The position numbers were made by a program, and so were the translations under genes. From NCBI GenBank assembly GCA_963978895.1, contig OZ022247.1, positions 17,019,812 through 17,083,811 of the forward strand: a DNA stretch of 64,000 nt, given 5' to 3'. The notes under the pieces were generated by a model. That model did no database searches. It was not told where the DNA came from and saw only the letters and a program-made list of their open reading frames with translations. The stretch is from Erpobdella octoculata (Eukaryota > Annelida > Clitellata > Hirudinida > Erpobdellidae). Below are positions 1 to 10,489 of this stretch, one piece after another (position 1 is the first letter of the stretch; each line of letters opens with the position of its first letter).

Positions 1-111
1 GGGTTACGCCAGTGTATGAATTACGCATCGCTTGCACAATACTCTTTTGTATTAACTGTGCTTTTGTACTATCTTTTAAAAGCGCACTAAAAATTTCTCA
101 TAATAATATTA

Positions 112-295
112 AATAATAATAATAATAATAATAATGATTCTACCCTGCCTTGAGACGCCGTTTTTAGCTGTTAGTTGCCTCGTTTAAAGGCAACGTGCAT
201 TGAGACGCCGAATAGTTGCCGTGAGATGCCGTTTTTCTGCCTTGAGACGTAGTTTTTGCTTTGAGACGCCGTTTTTGCTTTGAGACAAACTATTG
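112..295. repeat. AAT microsatellite and degenerate GAGACGCCG minisatellite
   Basis: A short (AAT)n run is followed by about six imperfect copies of a unit built on GAGACGCCGTTTTTGC with variable spacing. No coding signal is seen. Confidence 0.7.
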
Positions 296-299
296 GCAT

Positions 300-975
300 T
301 TCCTGGTTTTGATGCGCGCTTAATTAAACGAGTTCGCTTGTCCAAATTAGTTTTTAAATAAAACAAAAAAAATAAATCTATTGAAAAAAGATATTTATAA
401 AGAAAATAATTTCCGTGTAGTTTCTCCTATGTTTTTGGATTTAATTATCTATATACGTAGCCATAATCTTTCCGATAAAGGTTTAAAAATTCATTTTCAG
501 ACATTCTGAACTAGGTTTTTTTTTAAAAAAATTGCTTCAATTTTGTTTTCAAGGGGAAATACTGAAATATTCAAACGTAAGATTTACTGACAAGGCTCTT
601 GTGAGCATATTTGTATCCCTAAGAACTTTGGTGCAGCCCTCACCTTGGCCTTGCTTAACTTGCAGATGAAGAATGTAGCATACATGTCATCTTATATCTT
701 TCGCCGGGATTGAAATAATTAATACTGGCCTTTTTCACCACTTTCCTGTTTCTTGGGTTAAAATGAACGTTTACCTATAAAACACTTAGAAGAATGACAC
801 ATCAAGACGCCCAAATTATTAAATTTATAATAATTAGTTTTGCGTGGTGAGATCATGCACATCTCGCATATTTAACTTAACTTACCATATTCCCGCATTC
901 TCAAAGCCCGCCTTTAGTCATTTTAGCTTGACAAATTTGCTGTTAGGTTTTCAGTTTGTTAGTTTGATAGAAATA
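300..975. other. Non-coding stretch upstream of zinc-finger exon
   Basis: AT-rich sequence with no ORF or repeat that I recognise. It would contain the promoter and 5' UTR of the zinc-finger gene starting at 976, but no clear core promoter motif stands out. Confidence 0.4.
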
Positions 976-1023
976 ATGTCTCGTACGTTCTTGAGTGAAA
1001 TTTTGGAAAGTGAAGTGATAGAG
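976..1023 (+). CDS. Exon 1 of a C2H2 zinc-finger protein, probable Crypton-like gene
   Basis: An ATG opens a 16-codon exon (MSRTFLSEILESEVIE) that ends exactly at a strong splice donor, GAG|GTAAGT. The next exon starts in the same phase (0) after TTTTTACAG at 1757, so the two join without a break. The acidic N-terminus itself has no known domain. Exon pairing is inferred from phase and splice consensus only; no transcript evidence is available. It probably belongs to the same gene as the tyrosine-recombinase pieces on the other strand further right (see findings). Confidence 0.5.
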
Positions 1024-1260
1024 GTAAGTATTTTTAACTTAATGTTTGGTTGTTCTTGGACGCCGATGGCGCCTGTTAAAAATTTATAAATGAAATCTAA
1101 AATTCAATTTATTTCAATTTATTTATGATTTAAACATAAATTTTTAGTAAAAAATTTGTCTCTACCGCTGGGAATTACATCTTTAACTTCTAACATTTTT
1201 CTCTAAGAAATACCACCATGGTTTCCTTGGTAACAAAATCTATAGCAAGCTCCTTCGGAT

Positions 1261-1580
1261 CATTTGGCTTCTGTTGACAAGTAATTACAGTTCACCTTTT
1301 AAAAGTGTTGAGCTTAATCGTTATTTAATTTAAAATCCTAATTGAAGCATTCACTTAACACTTTCAGCTCTTTCGTTCTAATGTGGCAGGTTTTGCCTGC
1401 TCGTTTTGGCCAGCAAGCTACTTCCACTCATTTGGCTTCTGTTGTCAAGTAATAACAGTTCACCTTTTAAAAGTGTTTACCTTAAAAATCTTAAATAAAG
1501 CATTTACTTAAAACTTTTAGAGCTCTCTCGTTCCAAATTCAGAGTCGGCATCTTTGCCATTGGTGAGCTAATTTATTTTT
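1261..1580. repeat. Imperfect tandem duplication, about 170 bp, inside intron
   Basis: Two copies, starting near 1261 and 1431, share CATTTGGCTTCTGTTG followed by CAAGTAAT and ACAGTTCACCTTTTAAAAG. They lie in the putative intron 1024-1756 of the zinc-finger gene. Confidence 0.75.
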
Positions 1581-1756
1581 GTATGTTTTATGGCTAGACT
1601 GCAATTAATAAAAATTGTTATAAAGAAGTTGTCAACTGCATCAAAATTTATTATATGTGGCAAAACCACCAATATTACAACAATAAGCCAAAACTGAATA
1701 AATACCTGTGACAAACATAATATATAGACTCTCATCAATCAGAATTATTTTTACAG

Positions 1757-2188
1757 GTAAAACAACTGAAAAAATTTGAGTGTCCGCTGTGCCACAAATT
1801 TTTTTCTAAGTTGCCTCCTCACTTGCGCAGCAAAAAACACAAGGTCGAAAATCCCATTGCTCCGGTAACTTCCCCAGCCGACTACAAAAGACGGAAGACT
1901 GGGAATACAAAAGATAGGAAAACGTGCAAATTTTGCAATGTGAATGTAATCAGAATGGATATGCATGTTAAACTTTGTCATTCCGAAAATATTTATAATG
2001 ATCTGAATGTTAATAACATAGATTCTAATGTAACTGAAATAAATGCATGTAACCCTCTAACTCTGCACCCTAATAATGACAATTTTTTAAAAATAACTGG
2101 CCCTAGCAAAAAATTAACTATAGATAAAAAAATGTTTTTATCGGCAGGGGGGGCAACAAACTTGGTTCCAAAAGAATATTTTTGCTAG
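1757..2188 (+). CDS. Exon 2 of C2H2 zinc-finger protein
   Basis: The exon opens after the acceptor TTTTTACAG and reads 143 codons to TAG. It encodes two C2H2-type fingers: FECPLCHKFF...HLRSKKH (C-x2-C, then H-x5-H) near its start, and KTCKFCNVNV...HVKLCH about 45 residues later. The rest is Asn/Asp/Thr-rich and then Lys-rich. Such N-terminal finger pairs occur ahead of tyrosine-recombinase domains in Crypton-like animal genes. The recombinase is indeed present immediately to the right but on the opposite strand, overlapping the last 50 bases. The stop at 2188 is therefore probably not the original C-terminus. Which gene family this is remains an inference; the zinc ligands themselves are visible. 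Confidence 0.55.
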   Translation, partial: VKQLKKFECPLCHKFFSKLPPHLRSKKHKVENPIAPVTSPADYKRRKTGNTKDRKTCKFCNVNVIRMDMHVKLCHSENIYNDLNVNNIDSNVTEINACNPLTLHPNNDNFLKITGPSKKLTIDKKMFLSAGGATNLVPKEYFC

Positions 2189-3240
2189 GACAGCATAATT
2201 CAACTTATCAATATCTTTTTTAATTTTAATAATTATACATCTTTTAATAATTAACTCTTGATAAAAGTCTTGATTGTTACTTAATATATTGCGAAGTTGT
2301 TCAAGTGTAGGCGCTTTTTTATTTACAATGTAGTATTTAGTAAGGCTTTTTATAATGTTGCCATGTTCATACTCCCACCGTACCCTCTGGCTGGAGAGTT
2401 TGTCTGCAGGCTGGTCTGGAGGGATATCAGATGAAGCAGCTAAAGTTTCATGGAAGGGTTCACCAGTTATTGTGCTAGTTGATGCAGATGTTTTGTTATA
2501 AGCATATCTAACTTCCCCCAAGAGCAAATTGGCAGCCCCCTTTTTGGACTGAACAGAGTAGTGAATTTCAGTAGTTTTGCTTGAGTGCTGCATGTGTTTG
2601 GCTGCCATGTATCGGCTGTTGGGATTGTTTGCAGCAATTTCAGAGGCCATGAATCTTCTTATCGTATTACAAGAAACATCATGAGGAAAACCCGAGGGAG
2701 TTATAGCACTTTGTCAGGATTATTCTAATGAGTGATGATGTAGTTTGTTTGCCTTAAGATGTGATGAATATGCATGTTGTGTCTAGTTAATATTTTTTAA
2801 ATGCTTGTTTCTTACTTTTAAATAGTAATTGAATAAGTTAAAAAGTTGGGGTTCGAAAATTATGGTTGCGCCTCCGTAAACTCTTGTAGTTTTGTGTTTA
2901 TCAATTAAAAATGTTGCACAATCTGAATCATCATTTATATCAACAAGATGTTCTAGGGTGAAGTTTGTGAAAACGCAGGGGCGTGGAGCGTTACAAGCGG
3001 TTAATGAGATAATAAAGTGATTTCGTAAACTAAGCATAATATTATTTAAAGTATCTTTGTCATAACTGTTAATTAAACTATTGGGAAATGTTTTATAGAG
3101 TTGTAAGATATCATGACTTTTGGTGTATGCAGGATAAAATTGTCGAAAGGAATACAGGTAGGTGCTATCGATGAAGGTTTAACTTGTCGGACTCCTCGAC
3201 CATTTACTATAACTAATTTACATTTAAGAAACAAAGGATT
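2138..3240 (-). pseudogene. Crypton-like tyrosine recombinase with Myb-like C-terminus, decayed
   Basis: Read on the minus strand from about 3170, the frame gives a core-binding segment (STYLYSFRQFYPAYTKS), then RNHFIISLTACNAPRPC with the catalytic-type Arg of box I, then DKHKT, matching the beta-strand Lys. After three in-frame stops (2780 to 2720) the same frame continues with CNTIRRF and AAKHMQHSSKTTEIHYS, which fits the box II Arg, His and the nucleophile Tyr. A Myb/SANT-like stretch (SSQRVRWEYEHGNIIKSL) follows. This order is typical of Crypton-type recombinases that cut and join DNA at a circular intermediate. The stops and an upstream frameshift make it a pseudogene. Function is inferred from the order of motifs; it has not been searched against a database. 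Confidence 0.65.
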
Positions 3241-3318
3241 AAAATACTTCTCTTCTACATTTTCAATATTTAATTTATCTTAAGACGATCTACAGTTTTG
3301 TACAGTTTTTTCTTTCAG

Positions 3319-5690
3319 CTTCCCGTGTAAGCGATTTTGTACATTTTATTTTCTTTCAGCTTTCCGTGTAAGCGATTTTGTACATTTCATTTTCTTTCAG
3401 ATTCCCGTGTAAGCGATTTTGTACATTTTATCTTCTTTCAGCTTTCCGTGTAATCGTTTTTGTACATTTCATTTTCTTTCAGCCTCCAGTGTAAGCGCTT
3501 TTGTACATTTCAATTTCTTTCAGCTTTCCATGTAAGAGATTTTGTACATTGTATTCTCTTTCAGCTTCCCGTGTAAGCGATTTTGTACATTTCAATTTCT
3601 TTCAGCTTTCCGTGTAAGCGCTTTTGTACATTTCATTTTCTTTCAGTTTCCCGTGTAAGCGATTTTGTACATTTTATCTTCTTTCAGCTTTCCGTCTAAT
3701 CGTTTTTGTACATTTCATTTTCTTTCAGTTTCCCGTGTAAGCGATTTTGTACATTTCATTTTCTTTCAGCTTCCCGTGTAAGCGATTTTGTACATTTTAT
3801 CTTCTTTCAGCTTTCCGTGTAATCGTTTTTGTACATTTCATTTTCTTTCAGCCTCCAGTGTAAGCGCTTTTGTACATTTCAATTTCTTTCAGCTTTCCAT
3901 GTAAGAGATTTTGTACATTTTATTCTCTTTCAGCTTCCCGTGTAAGCGATTTTGTACATTTCAATTTCTTTCAGCTTCCCGTGTAAGCGATTTTGTACAT
4001 TTTATCTTCTTTCAACTTTCCGTGTAATCGTTTTTGTACATTTCATTTTCTTTCAGCTTCCAGTGTAAGCGCTTTTGTGCATTTAATTTCTTTCAGCTTC
4101 CCGTGTAAGTGATTTTGTACATTTCATTTTCTTTCAGCTTCCCGTGTAAGCGATTTTGTACATTTCAATTTCTTTCAGCTTTCCATGTAAGAGATTTTGT
4201 ACATTTTATTCTCTTTCAGCTTCCCGTGTAAGCGATTTTGTACATTTCAATTTCTTTCAGCTTTCCATGTAAGCGCTTTTGTACATTTCATTTTCTTTCA
4301 GTTTCCCGTGTAAGCGATTTTGTACATTTTATCTTCTTTCAGCTTTCCGTCTAATCGTTTTTGTACATTTCATTTTCTTTCAGTTTCCCGTGTAAGCGAT
4401 TTTGTACATTTCATTTTCTTTCAGCTTCCCGTGTAAGCGATTTTGTACATTTTATCTTCTTTCAGCTTTCCGTGTAATCGTTTTTGTACATTTCATTTTC
4501 TTTCAGCCTCCAGTGTAAGCGCTTTTGTACATTTCAATTTCTTTCAGCTTTCCATGTAAGAGATTTTGTACATTTTATTCTCTTTCAGCTTCCCGTGTAA
4601 GCGATTTTGTACATTTCAATTTCTTTCAGCTTTCCATGTAAGCGCTTTTGTACATTTCATTTTCTTTCAGCCTCCAGTGTAAGCGCTTTTGTACATTTCA
4701 ATTTCTTTCAGCCTCCAGTGTAAGCGCTTTTGTACATTTCAATTTCTTTCAGCTTTCCATGTAAGAGATTTTGTACATCTTATTCTCTTTCAGCTTCCCG
4801 TGTAAGCGATTTTGTACATTTCAATTTCTTTCAGCTTCCAGTGTAAGCGATTTTGTACATTTTATCTTCTTTCAACTTTCCGTGTAATCGTTTTTGTACA
4901 TTTCAATTTCTTTCAGCTTTCCATGTAAGAGATTTTGTACATCTTATTCTCTTTCAGCTTCCCGTGTAAGCGATTTTGTACATTTCAATTTCTTTCAGCT
5001 TCCAGTGTAAGCGATTTTGTACATTTTATCTTCTTTCAACTTTCCGTGTAATCGTTTTTGTACATTTCATTTTCTTTCAGCTTCCAGTGTAAGCGCTTTT
5101 GTACATTTAATTTCTTTCAGCTTCCCGTGTAAGCGATTTTGTACATTTCATTTTCTTTCAGCTTCCCGTGTAAGCGATTTTGTACATTTTATCTTCTTTC
5201 AGCTTTCTGTGTAATCGTTTTTGTACATTTCATTTTCTTTCAGCCTCCAGTGTAAGCGATTTCGTACATTTCAATTTCTTTCAGCTTTCCGTGTAAGCGC
5301 TTTTGTACATTTCATTTTCTTTCAGTTTCCCGTGTAATCGTTTTTGTACATTTATCTTCTTTCAGCTTTCCGTCTAATAGTTTTTGTACATTTCATTTTC
5401 TTTCAGTTTCCCGTGTAAGCAATTTTGTACATTTCATTTTCTTTCAGCTTCCCGTGTAAGCGATTTTGTACATTTTATCTTCTTTCAACTTTCCGTGTAA
5501 TCATTTTTGTACATTTCATTTTCTTTCAGCTTCCAGTGTAAGCGCTTTTGTACATTTAATTTCTTTCAGCTTCCCGTGTAAGCGATTTTGTACATTTTAT
5601 TTTCTTTCAACTTCCTGTTTAATTGTTTTTGTACATTTCATTTTCTTTCAGTTTCCCGTGCAAGCTTTTTGTACATTTTTTATGTTGTTT
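3319..5690 (+). repeat. 41-bp tandem satellite, about 57 units
   Basis: The unit CTTCCCGTGTAAGCGATTTT + GTACATTTCATTTTCTTTCAG recurs with a strict 41-bp period. Variants (TTTCCGTGTAATCG, CTCCAGTGTAAGCGC, TTTCCATGTAAGAGA) come back in the same order, for example blocks at 3442 and 3811 (369 bp = 9 units apart), so there is higher-order structure. 41 is not a multiple of 3, so the short ORFs across it are by-products. Every unit holds a polypyrimidine-CAG and a GTGTAAG. Confidence 0.93.
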
Positions 5691-6454
5691 AATTTTTTTA
5701 TTGCATATAAATTACTTTTTCTTTCATCTTGTTCAAGTTTTGCATGTAAACCTTTTTTTTTGGTCATGTGTTGCTTTTGTACATTTTGTTTCAACATACT
5801 GTTAGTTTTTACATTTTTGAAATAATTTAATTTCAATATTGTTTGACTTATTTCCCTGGTATGTGCAAGATTGTGAAAAGTTGAAAATTGTGGCACATAG
5901 GTTAAATTCAAAGCTAGAAACTTGGGTGAGAATAAGATGCTGTCAAAATTATGGGAAAAGTATAAGAAAACAAATCAAAAGATAGTAATGTGAAATATCA
6001 ATTTTTTCAATTCAGTAAATATACTATAAAACTGTCGCAAAGTTTTTGAACTAATTCTTATAATACCTGCTCTTTCTCAATTCCAGAACCACTAAAGATA
6101 ACTTTAAATTCTCATCAAAAATGTTATCAATCACAAATTGCTGTGATTCAATTGTCTAAGACACATTATCATCTAATTATTTTAATTTACAATAAATCTA
6201 AATTATTTTAAATCATAGTATTTTATTTCCCTTATCATGTTAATCTTAGTTTGTCTTCTATCACTCATTCATCATATCAGTTACTAAGTCTAAGTAGTTT
6301 CATCATTTTCAATCACCAGTAACCATCATTAAATTAAGTTATAAATTATTTATCATCATAATATACCGTGACATCCTCGATACAAACAATCATGTGTTCT
6401 TGTCTTATAATCTCTCACCTTTTCATCAACTTTCTTTATTAAGATCTCATTTAG
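5691..6454. other. AT-rich stretch between satellite and LINE
   Basis: Decaying satellite-like pyrimidine-rich sequence to about 5830, then AT-rich sequence with no gene recognised. It may include the lost 5' part of the LINE that follows. Confidence 0.4.
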
Positions 6455-6676
6455 AGATCTATATTAGAGTCACTTTTTAAACTCAAGAATGCAGAGGAAA
6501 AGTTTAGAAGGGTCTCTGTGACCCACGATATGACTAGAATAGAGAGAGAACAATGCAAGAAACTTGTTATAGAAGCAAAAGAAAAACAGAACAATGATCA
6601 GTCGGGGGAATGGATATACAAGGTGAAGGGTGTGCCAGGGAATATGAGAATAGTAAAGCTCAAGAAGGTGCAATAA
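6455..6676 (+). pseudogene. C-terminal fragment of LINE ORF1
   Basis: An open frame, ending in TAATAA, encodes about 70 residues including EKFRRVSVTHDMTRIEREQC and a basic tail (NMRIVKLKK). This resembles the C-terminal end of the first ORF in CR1-like elements, where a segment of the form 'RR[IV]xxxxDxTxxER' precedes the endonuclease ORF. It overlaps the start of the endonuclease frame by about 67 bases. No start codon or upstream domains remain, so it is 5'-truncated. The match is from memory of the family and not from a search. Confidence 0.5.
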
Positions 6677-7383
6677 TAAAAGCAATAAATAGGCAGAGTT
6701 TCAATAGTGTAACTAAACTAAAAAGAACAATATTGAAATGTTTCTATGCCAATGTAAGAAGTATAGTAAGCAAAGAAAAAAGATGTGCATTGGAAGTTTA
6801 TGTGGAATTAGAAAAACCTGACATCATTGGTATAACAGAATCATGGGCAAAGGAAGATATATTAGATATTGAACTAGCAATTAATGGGTACACTATGTTT
6901 AGGAAAGACAGGCAAAATCAAAATAATAAGGGGCATGGTGCAGGTGGTATAATTTTATATGTTAAAAATGAAATAAAGGCAGTGGAAAGAACAGATATAT
7001 CAAGCGATAAGTTTAAAGAAAGTCTTTGGTGTGATATACAGCATGGAGCTAAAAACAGTTTACTAATAGGTGTTTGCTACAGACCCCCAAATGTAGATGA
7101 AAGTGTGGATAATGGTTTGTGTGAATTATTGGGTAGGGTTAGCCAGGAATCTGTATTGATAATGGGAGATTTCAATTATCATATAAACTGGATAAACATG
7201 GAAGGAGAAAGACATCAAGATAATAAATTCTTGGATTGTATTAATGGGGAATTTTTACATCAACATGTCATGAACCCAACAAGAAACAAAAATATATTAG
7301 ATTTGGTAATAACTTCTGATGAGAACATTATAGAGAACATCTCTATGGAGAGCCTTTTCATTCTAGTGACCACCAAATTGTAA
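6610..7383 (+). pseudogene. LINE ORF2 endonuclease domain (APE-like), frameshifted end
   Basis: This is the exonuclease-endonuclease-phosphatase domain that nicks target DNA for target-primed reverse transcription. Visible motifs in order: FYANVRSIVSK (N-terminal Asn motif), KPDIIGITESWAK (catalytic Glu), GAGGIILYVKN, LIGVCYRPPN, VLIMGDFNYHINW (catalytic Asp/Asn) and NILDLVIT. The closing SDH motif (EPFHSSDHQIVRF) is present in the +1 frame just after an apparent one-base loss at ATCTCTATGGAGAG (about 7345). The frame shown therefore ends falsely at 7383. Restoring that single base would make it continuous with the RT frame at 7413. Confidence 0.88.
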
Positions 7384-7412
7384 GATTTGAAATAATACTG
7401 CAGGATTGTAAC

Positions 7413-9563
7413 ATGAAAATAAATTCTCATATTAGCTACAATTTTTTTAAAGCAAATTATAACAAAGTAAGAAGCAAAATAAGAGACATGAATATAATGA
7501 GAAAAATTGAATCGGTGGATGTAAATGACAGCTGGATGTTATTCAAAAAGAGCATGGAGGAGGTCATTCAAGAAATCATACCCATTAAGAAAAAATTTGT
7601 CAGGAAACAGCCATGGATAACAAAGGAAGTCTTAAAAATAAGAAGAGCAAAAATCAAAGCATGGAAAAGGTTCCAAACACTTCGAAATGGAAATGAAATT
7701 GCAGCTGCAAGTAATAATGAGACAGGCAAAGAAATAATACTGCAACAATTGCGCGACAAATATGTCAAGAAAAGAAATGAGACAAAAAAAAGCATTAAAA
7801 GAGCCATAATTGATTATGAGAAAAAGCTGACGGATAATATAAAAAATGACAGCAAAAGTTTCTATGCGTATGTCCGAAGTAAGCAAAAACGAAAAGACCT
7901 AGTGGGGCCGTTAAAAAATGAGTTAGGCGAAGTGGTTGAAAACGATGAAGAGGTAGCTGAAATGTTAAATAATTATTTTTGTACGGTTTTTACTGAAGAA
8001 GACATAGAAAACATACCGGAACCTGTGAACATGTTTAAGGGGAAAATAGACGAGAAAATGACTGATGTGGTTATCACAAAAGAGAACGTTGAAAGACACT
8101 TAAAGGACCTAAAAACAGATAAAAGTCCGGGTATCGATGCATTACATCCCATGTTTTTAAGAGAAGTAAGACACGAAATAAGCGATGTGTTAGCAGAAAT
8201 AATGAACAGGTCCTTGAAAACTGGAGAAATTCCTCGTGATTGGAAAGATGCAATCATTGTACCACTCTTTAAAAAAGGTAGCAGATCTGAGGCAAGTAAC
8301 TATCGTCCAGTAAGTCTCACGTGTATTATTTGCAAAGTCATGGAAAAAATCATTCAGCTCGAATTAATGAATCACATTAGACACCACAGCATTTTGATAA
8401 ACAGCCAACATGGATTCGTACAAAGGCGATCATGTCTAACAAATTTGCTAGATTGTTTTGAAAATATTTATACCCACTTAGATAAAGGATCCCCTGTAGA
8501 CATAGTCTATCTGGATTTTGCCAAAGCCTTCGACAAAGTACCACATACACGGTTGATGAGAAAAATAGAAGCGGCTGGAATAGGAGGTAATATTCGAGGA
8601 TGGATCAAAGAATGGCTAGCTGACAGAAGACAAAAAGTGGGAATTAAAGGGAAATACTCGGAGTGGAAAAGCATAAAAAGTGGTGTACCGCAAGGATCCG
8701 TTTTGGGACCATTACTATTTGTTCTGTTCATTAACGACCTTGATTTAGCGACTTGTTCAAAGGTCTCGAAATTTGCTGATGACACAAAGTTATCCATGAA
8801 AGTAGAGTGTGAGCTGGATGCCGACATTTTAAGGAAAGATCTTGCAAAAATATACCAATGGTCCCTAGACTGGCAAATGATGTTCAACGTAGATAAATGC
8901 TCAGTGATGCACATGGGTAAGAGAAATCAAGAGTTTCAGTATGAGATGGGAGGAATATTGTTGAAGACATCTGAAGAGGAAAGAGATCTGGGAGTTGTAG
9001 TACACAATAGCGGCAAACCATCAAGACAGTGTGCGGAAGCAGCAAAGCGAGCCAATAAGATCTTAGGATTGGTCAAGAGAACAATAATAAGTCGAAACCA
9101 GGAAATAATTATCAGACTATACAAATGTTTGGTAAGACCACATCTAGAATATTGTGTACAAGCTTGGAGCCCTGTTTTAAAAAAGGACATCGTAGTGTTG
9201 GAGAAGGTACAAAGGAGGGCTACAAAGTTGATTAAGCATTTAAGCCAGTTACCTTACGAAGAAAGATTAAAACAATGCGGCTTAACAACTCTAGAGAAAA
9301 GGAGAAGTAGGGGTGACTTGATCGAAGCCTACAAGATAATAACAGGAAAAGAGGATTTAACACCAGCAATGTTTTTCGAACAACCACCGATTCAAAGCAC
9401 TAGGGGACATAGATTCAAGCTTTTTAAAAAACAAGAAAAGACTTTAAAAAAGGCTTTTTTTAGTTCTAGAGTGGTAAACATATGGAATGACTTGGACGAT
9501 GACACTGTAGCATCTGAGACTACCACATCTTTTAAAGTAGCGCTATCCAGGCATGGATACTGA
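7413..9563 (+). CDS. LINE ORF2 reverse transcriptase (CR1 type)
   Basis: A 716-codon open frame covers the linker and complete RT. The RT palm and fingers are all visible: KSPGIDALHP (about residue 237), SNYRPVSL (296), VYLDFAKAFDKVPH with the first catalytic Asp (365), GVPQGSVLGPLLF (424) and FADD with the catalytic Asp pair (453). The thumb and C-terminal region follow (PHLEYCVQAWSP, VVNIWNDLDDDTV). The ATG at 7413 is an internal Met; the true protein starts in the endonuclease frame to the left. RT copies LINE RNA at the nicked target. No stop codon interrupts the domain, so with its frameshift repaired this copy would look functional. Confidence 0.9.
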   Translation: MKINSHISYNFFKANYNKVRSKIRDMNIMRKIESVDVNDSWMLFKKSMEEVIQEIIPIKKKFVRKQPWITKEVLKIRRAKIKAWKRFQTLRNGNEIAAASNNETGKEIILQQLRDKYVKKRNETKKSIKRAIIDYEKKLTDNIKNDSKSFYAYVRSKQKRKDLVGPLKNELGEVVENDEEVAEMLNNYFCTVFTEEDIENIPEPVNMFKGKIDEKMTDVVITKENVERHLKDLKTDKSPGIDALHPMFLREVRHEISDVLAEIMNRSLKTGEIPRDWKDAIIVPLFKKGSRSEASNYRPVSLTCIICKVMEKIIQLELMNHIRHHSILINSQHGFVQRRSCLTNLLDCFENIYTHLDKGSPVDIVYLDFAKAFDKVPHTRLMRKIEAAGIGGNIRGWIKEWLADRRQKVGIKGKYSEWKSIKSGVPQGSVLGPLLFVLFINDLDLATCSKVSKFADDTKLSMKVECELDADILRKDLAKIYQWSLDWQMMFNVDKCSVMHMGKRNQEFQYEMGGILLKTSEEERDLGVVVHNSGKPSRQCAEAAKRANKILGLVKRTIISRNQEIIIRLYKCLVRPHLEYCVQAWSPVLKKDIVVLEKVQRRATKLIKHLSQLPYEERLKQCGLTTLEKRRSRGDLIEAYKIITGKEDLTPAMFFEQPPIQSTRGHRFKLFKKQEKTLKKAFFSSRVVNIWNDLDDDTVASETTTSFKVALSRHGY

Positions 9564-9740
9564 TTTTTTATGCAATTATTTATTTTTATTAGTTTATTTA
9601 TCTATTATTATCATTTATTTTATTTTATTCTATTTATTATTATTTTTAATTCGAAGTGGTTGTCTATAGGCGTAAAGTCTTCTAAACCACTATAATAAAC
9701 GTTATCTTATTATCTTATCTTATCTTATCTTATTTTGGAC
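9564..9740 (+). other. LINE 3' UTR with hairpin and CTTAT tail
   Basis: T-rich sequence is followed by AGTGGTTGTCTATAGGCG and TCTAAACCACT, whose outer seven bases pair, and then five CTTAT repeats. The same end, inverted, is found at 44440-44570, which marks it as the conserved 3' terminus of this LINE family. Confidence 0.75.
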
Positions 9741-10489
9741 CAATGGTGAACAAAACACAAATGCTTTTAAATAAAAGATTTAAGTCTTACTTTTATGTCC
9801 TTAGGTCACTACACCACTACACTTACACTAGACTAGACTAGACTACTATAGATTAGGTCACTAGGTCCTTATGTATGTCTTTTTCAAGTTTTTCAAAGTA
9901 GTTACTAGTACTGACTAGTCTAGAGTCTAGTTTAGTAGTGACTAGTAGTCCGACCAAGTCTCATCTTTCCAGGTACCGGGAGGGTTGTTACACCAAAAAG
10001 TTATTGAATTCAATAAAACAACTTGCTCTTTAAATTTTACTTTAAAACTTGTTAAAAAAACTCTTTTAAGTGTGGTTTAAAGTTTAACGGAACAATTATT
10101 CCGATAAAAATATATTATATTGCAAACAACTATTGACTTATCATACGTATATAAGCACGTGATATTTTATAACGAATCAGAAGCCAAAAATCGACATTAT
10201 TAACATAAAGTTTATAAATAGACAGAAGGGTGTATGTCTGAAATCTAAATTAATTTTTAATTTTCATAGTTTTATTGGAAACCATCATAATTCTTAAAAT
10301 GTGAGACATTTGCGCGCTACAATTTTTAAATTTAAAAAAAAATTTGTACAGGAGTTTCTTCTAATATCTCTTTAAATAGATAAAATTGATCTATCATTTT
10401 AAGTACAAACAATTTAATTTGATGGATAGCTTAACTCTCTAAAAAAAACTTTTTTTTGTCAAAATTTATTAATTATACCTTAAATGAAA
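9741..10489. other. AT-rich stretch with CTAGA-rich inverted patch
   Basis: Between 9800 and 9950 there are clusters of ACTAGACTAG and GACTAGTCTAGAGTCTAG that can fold back on each other. The rest is AT-rich and shows no gene. Confidence 0.45.

Larger units (their letters stand above)
6455..9740 (+). mobile_element. CR1-type LINE, nearly full coding length
   Basis: The element holds an ORF1 C-terminal remnant, an apurinic-type endonuclease and a reverse transcriptase, then a short 3' UTR. That UTR contains a hairpin (AGTGGTT near 9654 with AACCACT near 9690) and ends in a CTTAT repeat tail. A second, 5'-truncated copy of the same 3' end lies on the minus strand at 44440-44570. The domain order is that of the CR1/jockey group. 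One single-base frameshift near 7345 separates the endonuclease from the RT; otherwise the coding region is open, so the insertion is young. Confidence 0.88.

Noticed and set aside
2970..2990. CAGGGGCGTGGAG as a hAT terminus
   Set aside because: It lies within the recombinase reading frame (RPC motif) and has no partner end or duplication.
3319..5690. CRISPR-like array
   Set aside because: Units are contiguous 41-bp repeats with no unique spacers, in a eukaryotic genome; it is a satellite.
6455..9563. Retroviral or LTR-retrotransposon origin of the RT regions in the window
   Set aside because: All RT fragments have non-LTR or Penelope motifs with APE, restriction-like or GIY-YIG endonucleases; no LTRs, gag, protease, integrase or env were seen.
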